Below, piece by piece: positions 55,381 through 64,000 of a stretch of DNA of 64,000 nucleotides (the stretch's first letter is position 1; each line of letters opens with the position of its first letter). The notes under the pieces are model-generated. The model did not search any database. It worked only from the letters and a program-made list of their open reading frames with translations, and was not told where the DNA came from. Made by a program: the position numbers and the translations under genes. Origin of the DNA: Trichosphaerium sp. ATCC 40318 (Eukaryota; Discosea; Flabellinia; Trichosidae); the NCBI GenBank assembly GCA_038496445.1, contig JALMLS010000577.1:558001-622000 (forward strand). Reading direction: 5' to 3'.

Positions 55381-57374
55381 TTACACTTTTTTAATAGCGA
55401 TAGAACAATTTGTTCCACCAAAACCAAAAGAATTCGTTAATACAGCCTTTGACTGTTTCTGTATAGCAGTATTAGGTATATAGTTCAATGTGAATCCTTC
55501 TTCGAGAGTATCAAGGTTTAGAGTAGGTGGTAACTCTCCCTGAAACAGCAGGTAAGCAAAACTCAGACATAGTAAGAAAAAAATAAGAATTACCTTTTCC
55601 ATTGCCAAAGTGGCAAAAATTGCTTCTACAGCTCCTGCAGCTCCTTGCAAGTGACCAATAGCGCCTTTTGTAGAAGAAACATATAAATCTTTTTCACAGT
55701 TAGCAAATACTGTCTTAATTGCTTGATTCTCTATGCGATCACCTAAAGAGTGAATAAGTTTTTGAAAAGCTAACTTCTTGGTATTACCAAGTGGTGTGGA
55801 GGTCGCATGAGCGTTAATGTATCCAATATCTTCCGGCTTTAATCCTCCAGATTTCATAGCACCATTCATTGCTCGAATTGCGCCATCACCGCTTGCATGG
55901 GGTTGTGTAATATGAAAGGCATCACCTACAAAGAAAGCGTCAACCACTGTATTAAGTTAAGAACCAAAACGAACCTGAGTAACCGTATCCTGCTACTTCA
56001 CCATAAATATGAGCACCACGTTTTTTAGCATGTTCATATTCCTAACAAATTAATCCTCTAAAAGAATGTAGTATTATGCACCTCAAGTGTGACAATGCCA
56101 GCGCCCTCACCAATAACAAAACCTGATCTATCTTTATCAAAAGGACGCGATGCTTTTTCTGGTTCGTCATTGAAAGAAGAAGTTAAAGCACGTGCTCTAG
56201 ATGTTATAAGAACAAAACACCTTCCAAAGTCTAAACAAATTCCTCGTACCGTGCAAACCCTGCCATGACAATCTCGTTGTTAGGTGCTTCAGAGGCACCA
56301 GCCATCATGAAATCGGCGTCACCATACTTAATAAACCTTACTTCAAAGTTACAAAAGGCACACTGGATGTAGTAGAATGTACCGAACAGCATCTGCTATT
56401 GCATGCCCACCTGTTGCACAAGCTGTTGCGCAAGAGTGGTTAGGTCCCTTGTACAGTATTTAACTTAATTTTGTGGACTATGTATTACCTTTAAACCATA
56501 CTGTATACTTAGTACACCAGCAGCCATATTTGTGAGAATTCTGGGTAAGAAAAATGGTGACACTCTTTTGAAGCCCTTTGGTTGGATTAAGACCGAAAGT
56601 AATGTTATAAATAGTATCGCACCTTCTCATCATATATCTTAACAGTCTTTGTAATATCGTGGCATATTCCTACAGCACTACCACCAACAGCAATACCCTT
56701 AGAGCACAAAGTGTTACCAAGGTTTTTCAAAAAAAGAGATAAAACAATTATCATACTGCACGTGTTCGCTCTTCCTCAGTTTGTGGTGCCCAACCACAAT
56801 CGTCCATAGCCATTTTGGCTGCTGCCATTGCATACCGAGAAAATGTGGCGGCTTCTGAGCGAAACTAAGGCAGTGAGTTTGGTGAAGTTCCGTTGGTAGA
56901 AAAGTATGATAAACGCACTTTTTTAGGTATCCAATCTTCGTCGTTATACTCCCCAGGGTTATTTCCTTGTGGAATGCTTGCAGCTAGCACGCTTTGGTTA
57001 GTTTTTTAAAGTAATAATTTCGAATTGACATGATAGGCATCAATAATGGCATAAACAGTACTTTTGCGCGTAAGAGCGGTATTTGAAGGTGCGTACCGAT
57101 TTTAACTGGCAATTGTGACGTATCAAACGTTGTAACCTTTTCAACGGCACTACAATATCATTAGCAAGGTACGAAGCCTAAACCGAAGTAGTTACCATTT
57201 TGATGCCACCAGGTTGCTCCATGACTCTTTCACGCCAACACCCAACGGCGTAACTAACCCGAGACCAGTTATTACAACTCTACGTCCACTATGTTGTGAA
57301 TAGCATCGTGTCACTGTATTATGTTGTGATGGGCGTTGTGCGATACTACGGTGGCCAAGCGTTCTTGATAGCAT
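55381..57374 (-). CDS. mitochondrial beta-ketoacyl-ACP synthase (KAS II/OXSM type)
   Basis: About eight exons. The start is taken at ATG 57374 ([19 protein letters not shown]), an Arg/Ser-rich presequence; ATG 57392 is in frame. The mature enzyme begins [20 protein letters not shown]. The nucleophile region reads [20 protein letters not shown], with the active Cys in ACATGG. The two histidines follow in [18 protein letters not shown] and [18 protein letters not shown]. The end is [16 protein letters not shown]. The enzyme condenses malonyl-ACP with acyl-ACP in type II fatty-acid synthesis; in eukaryotes with cytosolic FAS I the mitochondrial pathway mainly makes octanoyl-ACP for lipoate. The usual KGATGH is KGAIGH here, keeping Lys and His. 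Confidence 0.95.
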
Positions 57375-57446
57375 CCAAAATACAGCCAACAAACCTTCTA
57401 TTAAGTTTTTATTGTGATTTCATTGATTTTGGTCATTCACTGATTT

Positions 57447-57824
57447 CTACGAATTCATTTGCAATGGGATTAGCGGAAGTTGATAATCTGCACGTGGAAC
57501 AGGAAACGAAGTCTTAGTAGGAGTCTTGTGGACGTTCGGGTTTGGTGCAAAGATACTAGCTCTTAGAAAATAGACAAGACTTTTTTTCTTTTTTTTGAGA
57601 ATTTTTTTTTACTTACAATACAATTACTTTTCTCATATACCTACGTACACATGACCTGATCCATCTAATTGTTCAGCATAGGTATTCTTTATGACAGAGT
57701 TAATACTCCTGTCTTCCTCTTGCTCTTCGACTTCAAAATTAAATAAAACATCATCCATAGCAGACCAATCTTGCTTCTCATTCTGTTTGGCTTTTACTTT
57801 TTTCTCTTCCCAATATGATGCCAT
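57447..57824 (-). CDS. small acidic/aromatic protein, unknown
   Basis: Two exons joined by an intron beginning GTACGT. ATG at 57824 (MASYWEEKKVKAKQNEKQDW), then DVLFNFEVEEQEEDRS, KNTYAEQLDGSGHVIF and a Pro-rich end (VHKTPTKTSFPVPRADYQL) with TAG at 57447-57449; about 98 residues. The splice keeps frame and composition. Soluble and probably disordered. No family recognised. It ends about 70 bp upstream of the KAS start, same strand. Confidence 0.6.
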
Positions 57825-57923
57825 CTTTATTACAATAAGATAAAATTATACTACAATACAATAGCAAAATATGGAGTAAAAAATAAGGAAATAACTCAAA
57901 GTGGAGAGGAAGAAGGTTTCACT

Positions 57924-59614
57924 TTAAAACAAAAAGTTAAAGTCGCTTTTCTCGAAATTCAATTTCCTTCTTACCGTGCCAAAGTTGAACATCATGATAA
58001 GCATGTGCACCATTAATACGATGCGTACAATCAATGCAATAACAGAAACAAATATGAAAATAATTGAGAGCGCTCTGATATGGTACTTGTTTTCTTTTGC
58101 CAATGACTTTGCTGTTAAAACAAATTGTTAGTTTTCTTTGTCTTATTTTTTGAGTCGCACATGTAATTATTTGGACGTAGTAGAATACGCAATACCCAGG
58201 TAGAATCCAACATATACCAACGCAAGTCCAAGACATAGCAGAGTTCTCTTTTTTAAGCTATAATTAAACTGTTAAGCGCTGTGGCAACAATCGAATAAAA
58301 ACAACAAAAAAAAAGAAAACAAAACTTACACCAAACCAAGCCAATACGAAAAACAATATTGTAAAAAACAAAGATCCAAGGTCAAGAGCAAGTCTCCAAT
58401 CCCTTTTAGAGACGTAAGAATTAATATAAAACCAAGAATCTGGAAAACACAAAAAAAAATATCTTTCATACTTGTTGAAGACTCCTTCGCCAGACATGAA
58501 AGATACGAGTATAAAGAACTCTAGATCCAATAATAACAATGCACGACATTTTAATAGAGTCAAGTATACATCTAAGGAAGAGTATTAAAGCTTTTTAATC
58601 GCGATTTCTTGAAAAAATGAAAAAAAAATACGTTTGAATTTAGTGTCAGCGCCAATCTTCCTGTATAGTCTCCATGCGTATTCTTGGTATAGAGGATATG
58701 CGTAAATAATATTAAGAACAAAAAATAATGATGTTGAAATGATAGTTGTCCAATCAATCCAATCTACAAGGAATTATCAATGTTGGAATGTCGTTAATCA
58801 TTTTAGTTGTGTTCACAACAAAAAAAGGCAAAAGGAAAAGTTTTGCCGTACCATTTGGAAAAGGCTCAAAGAATCTCCAGTAGGCGTATCCAGTATTAAC
58901 TATAGTAGAAGAAGCTGCAGTATATAGAGCGTAGAGATTCGAATACCACAACTAGAAAGCAAGAATTCAGGAAACATTTCCATAACGTGCACCACAAAAA
59001 AAATAAAAACCAATAGCAAGTCGTACACCATAAAATAGCTGAACGAGCAACAGAACCGAAAAAACGATGTTCAATATTCCTTTGTTGATACTAAACAAGC
59101 GTAAGATTCACGATTTACGCATAAGTATAGTGCGTTGAGTGCAGTGTAAGTGAGCGTACCTGAATTCTCTTTCACACTTTTGAGAAACACCGTTTATTGA
59201 TGGACACTTGTCACCTTCGCCTGTGAAGATAGTAATGCAAGCGATGACAAGCCATAGAGCAACCATAATGATTGTTGTATAGAGAACGACCTGCAATCAT
59301 TAGTAAATAGTGCGAGCTTCGTTGTAGTGGTGAAAAAAGAACCTTTGAAGCTCTGCCCATATTATTATACCGCTTTAGCAGATTTGATACAAATTCTGCA
59401 GGGCTAGGAGTGTCTATTAACGTTGTAAAAGGAACTGATTATTTGCGGTTTAAACATTATTTGAAAGCATGCGCAAAAGCTGACACCGCGCGATCACTGT
59501 GCGTGGTGGTGAGTATATGACGTACTTGAAGGACTCTGTTGTTTTCGTGCTTTTTGTACCGGTATTTCCCGGTTCAGTGTCCCCATTTTCATCAACGAGT
59601 AGTTTCTCGTCCAT
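57924..59614 (-). CDS. multi-spanning membrane protein (about eight helices), unknown
   Basis: About nine exons. ATG at 59614 (MDEKLLVDENGDTEPGNTG), TAA at 57924-57926. After a hydrophilic head (NPAEFVSNLLKRYNNMG) the membrane segments are VVLYTTIIMVALWLVIACI, GILNIVFSVLLLVQLFYG, a YTAASSTIVNTGYAYW segment, ISTSLFFVLNIIYAYPLY, CRALLLLDLEFFILVSFM, LGSLFFTILFFVLAWFG, LCLGLALVYVGFYL and SIIFIFVSVIALIVRIV. The first loop carries two Cys (GDKCPSINGVSQKCERE). Charged residues inside helices (RALLLLDLEFF) suggest a channel, transporter or receptor. No family recognised. It is divergent from the peroxidase-GPCR gene. Confidence 0.7.
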
Positions 59615-59917
59615 TGGTAACGCTTTATGAATGACGTCGGAATAACTTTTAAGTCGGCTGCTAAAACTGCTGTTTACAGCAAGTTAAGGCGTAACCTTCT
59701 GTTTGTGGTCACGATGTTAATGCTAACGGTGCCACTACTACTAATTAATTGAGTTAGAGCTTGTTTCATTTGTGTCAGACATACAAACAATAAGAGGTCT
59801 AAGTCAGGAAAGTACTGGTAGTGCACCTACGTTCCCCATATCCCGTGTAGGCATTATTAGACGGCTTTTCATAAAAATAATCCTGTTTTGTCGTACAGTC
59901 ATAACATTTCATAATTA
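59615..59917. other. divergent promoter region
   Basis: About 300 bp shared upstream region of the membrane-protein gene (minus) and the peroxidase-DOMON-GPCR gene (plus). No other feature seen. Confidence 0.4.
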
Positions 59918-62900
59918 ATGTGCACAACGATGCGGCAACTCCTTGCGCTTTGCATTATTTTATTGGTTTATCATTTACATGCCAGAGGTAGAGCCACCGG
60001 AGATAAATAACACGAGCAACTAATAAAGCCTTTACAGAGTACAGAAATATTACAGGACGCGACACGCAACGCGCTTCTTTAAACGGGAGACATATTGGAG
60101 AAGTTCATTCATCTTTTATTAACAATCTCAATCTACCTCTGTATGCTGATGGTATATACGAACCATCTGGACAAAACCAGAAATCAGCACGAGAAATAAG
60201 GTCATTTTCGTAAAAACTCACCACTTACTAACGCCGTAAAGTAATCGTTTGGCAGAGATACCATCAGCAGGTCCTAACGAGAACTTTGTTAACTTGCTTC
60301 ATTTGTTTTGGGGAGAAGCTATTAACCATGACATGGATGAGACTCCTCAAACGTCAACACAGCCTCTAGCCATTAAGGTGCCTTCTTGTGATAGATTTTT
60401 CGGAGCACCTTCACACTCACCTTCTACTGGTTTCTATACAGGCGTAGCTAAGGCAAGTATCAATGAAAACGAAGTTTATCGGGTAGTTTCGTAAGAAAAA
60501 AAAAACCTAATTGCCGAAATTAGACGTATATTGGCGGTTGCAACAGTACCTCTGCAGATTTGATAGAAGCACCTACTGGATGTACAGGATTCCAAGCTAG
60601 TATAGCTTTTCAAAGGTCTAAAATTGCTGTGGGTACGTTTTAAACTGTAATCTTTTTTCTGCTGTTGTTTTTTTGAAGTTTTCCGAAAACAGGCGCTAAA
60701 AATAAAGTAAATAGGAACTGGAACTTCTACCCCAAGACTGCCTCCAAATGAAGTATCACATTACCTCGATTTATCTTGGATGTATGGATCAACTGAAACA
60801 CCTTCTTCTGTTAGTGGGTGCAAGTTTGAATTCACAACTTATGAGTAAGTTTGCCGCATTCCTTCATCTGTCACAGTGTTCATTGATGATCTCTTTAGAG
60901 AACCTGTATCTCGTGCACGTCTTCAAGGATGGTTTAGAGTTACTGGCGATGTGAGAATTAACCAAGTAAGAAAAATTTAAGAGAAGAGATCTTCGTACTA
61001 AACGAAGTTGCTTAGAACCCTTTGGCTTACGCTATTCATGAAATTTTCATACGTGAGCATAATAGACTTTGCGATGAGTATTTCGAATCAAATCCAGATT
61101 GGACTGATGAAGTACGATACCAAGAAGTACGCCGTATGGTTATTGCTATGTGGCAGAAGATATCATCACGAGAGTACTTGTCAGCTTTGCTAGGTACTTA
61201 ATTCGAAGTGATGGTACTTTTATTGACAGTGCTATTTAAAGGTGAACCATTACCGCCATACACTGGCTATAATTCTTCTGTTGATCCACGTGTCGATGTT
61301 TTCTTTGCCACAGTTGCTTTCAGATACGGGCACGCTGCAATGCGGAGTCAACTTGAACGAGTTGACAACAACAATGATGAGATACCGGAAGGACATATTT
61401 TACTCCGAGACGTTTTCTGGAAGCCTGGCCAGTTCTTACACAAACTACAAAGCAGCGAGCATGATATGATTGCTTCCTATTTAAGGTACACTTTGGGCTA
61501 TTTTATGTTTAACTCACCGCCGTTCTAGAGGCTCCGCTAATCAAAGGGAGGGCAGTGTATGGCGCAATCAATTATTTCCAGTATAGATTGTTAACAAGGT
61601 TGGTAGGTTGGGCCAAAACTGGTGGACGATTTGAGGAATTTTCTCTTTTTAGATGATAAGAACGGTCTAGATCTGTTATCTATTGATATTCAAAGAGGAA
61701 GAGATCACGGCATGCCACCTTACAATTCTGTAAGGCAACGCTTAGGATTAGCACCAGTATCTTCTTTCTCAGAGATATCGAGCATGCCGGAGATTGTATC
61801 GGCACTACAAGAGCTATACGCAACTGTTGATGATATTGACGTGTGGGTTGGATGTGTTTGTGAAGGTACAAAGTTCATTATACGGTTACCGGGATAACAT
61901 ACCTTCTAGATCATATTCAAGGAGCGAGCGTTGGAGAGACTTTCCATGCTGGTATTATAGAACAGTTTCTTCGCACAAGAGATGGAGATAGGTAAGTGGT
62001 TTTTTTCTATGTCCACTTTCTCAAACTGTACTAGGTTCTGGTATGAGAATCCGGATCAATTCACGACTGAAGAGATTAATACTATCTACGGAACAACATT
62101 ACATGATCTTGTTACACGTAACTTTGATGTGAGTACAGAAGCATTCCCGTTATCTGGCTTCTTTACACTCAACAGACAGCTTGAAAACCTAGGTACCTGT
62201 CTTCCGAAACTACATATCAATCTAACAAAGTTATGTAGCTTCTACAACCTTCTTTGAAGAGTTTCCTTCAAGTTTCGATGAAGTGATTGACTTGTCTTCG
62301 TTGTATAGACTTGCATACAGGTAAGCTTGCTCGGAATCATAAATTCATTCTTATTTTTTTCTTTCTAAAGGATTGATGAGAATGAGTACGAACTTGAGAT
62401 AATGCTTCAAACGAAAACGACCGGATGGGTTGGTATTGGTTTAGAACCATACGAAAACACAATGAAGGATGCAGGTACAAGATAAAAGTCAAAAAATGTA
62501 TATTCACGTCTACTACTTGTAGATATTATTTTATGTCGCACCCTCGAGAACGGTACAGGAATATGCGATGATAGATATGCTGTTGATGTTGGAATACCAA
62601 CACTTGATACAGGTAAGAGTCCTAGTGCCATGTAACACTTATATGTTGTTAGATCTTGGCGGATCAAATGATATTGTTATGATTTCTGGAAAAGTGGAGA
62701 AAGGAAGATCGTACGTTTTGACAGTATTTGCTTGGAGTGTGTTTTACTTACAACGAATATTGTAGTTTGTACAGGTTTATAAGACCATTAAAAGCCACAG
62801 ATGATAAACTAGATAAGTCAATAGATCCACGAGATATGAAAGTTATTTTTGCTTTTCACCCGACATCTTCTGATCTAAAATATCATGGACCGTCAAGGTC

Positions 62901-64000
62901 AAGTTCTATAATGATTAACTTCCACGAAGGCAAGTAAAATCATTCCTAATAATTCAGTCACCAAAACCTTCTTGAGATTTTGTGTAGTACTGTAAAACAT
63001 GCAAGTATCTAACTTCTTTTTTTAGTTCTACTTTTAGATAAGGTTTCCCCTGCTATTGTATGGACTTCTGTAGTAGTAGCATCAGCAGGCGTTTTGCTAT
63101 GTATTTTCATCGCAATAACTATGGCTCTGTTTCCTAAATACTTTCACTACCAAGATCTCGTACGCGCTTTGTAAACAGAACCCTGTTTTTTTCCTTATTT
63201 TTTTGAACTAGGTCTTTTGTTCTATTATATTGATTGGCGTGGTTTTTGCCATGATGACTACTTTTATTGAACTTCCAGATCAATCTGAACTAACGTGCAC
63301 GATAATAACATGGTTTTTGGGATACGCCTTCGTTTGTGTCTTTGGGTACGATACTTTCCTTGTTGCCTTGTTTTCTGCTTCGCATTTTATTCTCACGTCA
63401 CATAGTTCTTTATTTGGACGTACATGGAGGATATGGCGTATAGTAAGCGGAGGAAAAAAAATCAAAGTAGTCAGGGTAACCAGGCTAGATGTTTTACAGG
63501 TACAATCATTCAACTATTTACGTAAGCTTGTTAAAAAACCAACTTTGTTCTTAGGTTATTGGAGCATTATTTGTTTTTGAGAGCATTTTCCTTATAATAT
63601 GGACCATAGTCGACCGTCCCACACCCACAAGAAGTACGATTAACTAGTTTTTATCACGTACAATGACCTCTCTGATAAAATATTTAGCTGGTAGTAAATC
63701 TATATGCATGAGTAGGTCTCTATGGTGGTGGGGATTTTTTACATTATATAAAGTCTTGTTTCTATTTATTGGAGTTGGCCTTGTACGCACCTCCCTCTTT
63801 TTGAGTTTCTAATGAATCTAATGATATAATATTAGGGTATTAAGACTAGGAAGTATGCCAAGGAATTCAATGACTCAAAGGAGATTGGATACTGTATTTT
63901 TGTTATCACGTTTACAATTATGATTGTTGGTCCTATTGGGTTTTTCCTTCGTGATATCATCTTTGCAGTATATTTGTGCTTATCACTAGGTACTAGCACT
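59918..64000 (+). CDS. animal-type heme peroxidase-DOMON-class C GPCR fusion, 3' end beyond window
   Basis: Many exons. In-frame ATGs at 59918 and 59930 open a signal peptide (MRQLLALCIILLVYHLHA). The peroxidase spans about 60.05-62.26 kb: LFWGEAINHDMDETPQ (distal His), EIFIREHNRLCDEYF (distal Arg), FATVAFRYGHAAMRSQ (proximal His) and IDIQRGRDHGMPPYN. A DOMON domain follows (62.3-62.9 kb): YELEIMLQTKTTGWVGIGL and NDIVMISGKVEKGRS. The 7TM part runs to the edge: VWTSVVVASAGVLLCIFIA, CTIITWFLGYAFVCVF, SLFGRTWRIWRIVSGGKK, VTRLDVLQVIGALFVFES, WWWGFFTLYKVLFLFIGVGL, IKTRKYAKEFNDSKEIGY. The last two match the GABA-B/mGluR-type YK...TR...FNDSK signature. All catalytic residues are present. Expected: extracellular oxidase linked to G-protein signalling; this coupling is inference. 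Confidence 0.88.

Overview
This 64 kb window is AT-rich nuclear DNA of a unicellular eukaryote. Most genes are cut by many short GT-AG introns (about 35 to 90 nt), often starting GTAC and ending TAG. Genes lie densely on both strands, and several divergent or tandem pairs are under 150 bp apart. No single gene fixes the lineage. An HMG box of the fungal mating-type/SOX kind, a fungalysin-type M36 protease, a class C 7TM receptor, an RGS protein and MEMO together suggest an opisthokont- or amoebozoan-like protist or early-diverging fungus; this is inference. Exon structures were spliced by eye, so end points of multi-exon genes are better supported than every internal junction.

Left part (1-20.5 kb): the 3' end of a TPR gene; a small membrane protein; an FHA-parvulin fusion; a divergent sirtuin; a decayed SMP-30/gluconolactonase gene; an intronless F-box/MORN-like repeat gene; a very large acidic protein gene with a tRNA-Asp inside one of its introns; an unusual family A DNA polymerase; and a SPO22/ZIP4-like TPR protein.

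Middle (20.8-42 kb): an intronless F-box/LRR gene with a decayed relative nearby; a lysine-rich protein of unknown role; MEMO; an HMG-box factor; an ICT1-type mitochondrial peptidyl-tRNA hydrolase; two secreted proteins, one with a long Thr/Pro repeat; NADP-dependent isocitrate dehydrogenase; and a Cue2/N4BP2-like CUE-DUF1771-SMR gene that carries an antisense RGS gene inside a 1.7 kb intron.

Right part (42-64 kb): an ASDURF-like prefoldin subunit, a BTB protein, an M36 metalloprotease, an ankyrin-DHHC palmitoyltransferase, a mitochondrial beta-ketoacyl-ACP synthase, small unknown genes, a multi-spanning membrane protein and, running off the right edge, a signal peptide-animal heme peroxidase-DOMON-class C GPCR fusion, the most striking gene of the window.

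The genes do not form one pathway. Loose themes are chromosome and DNA metabolism (polymerase, SPO22-like, sirtuin), translation quality control and mitochondrial function (Cue2-like, ICT1, KAS), and G-protein signalling (RGS, 7TM receptor).
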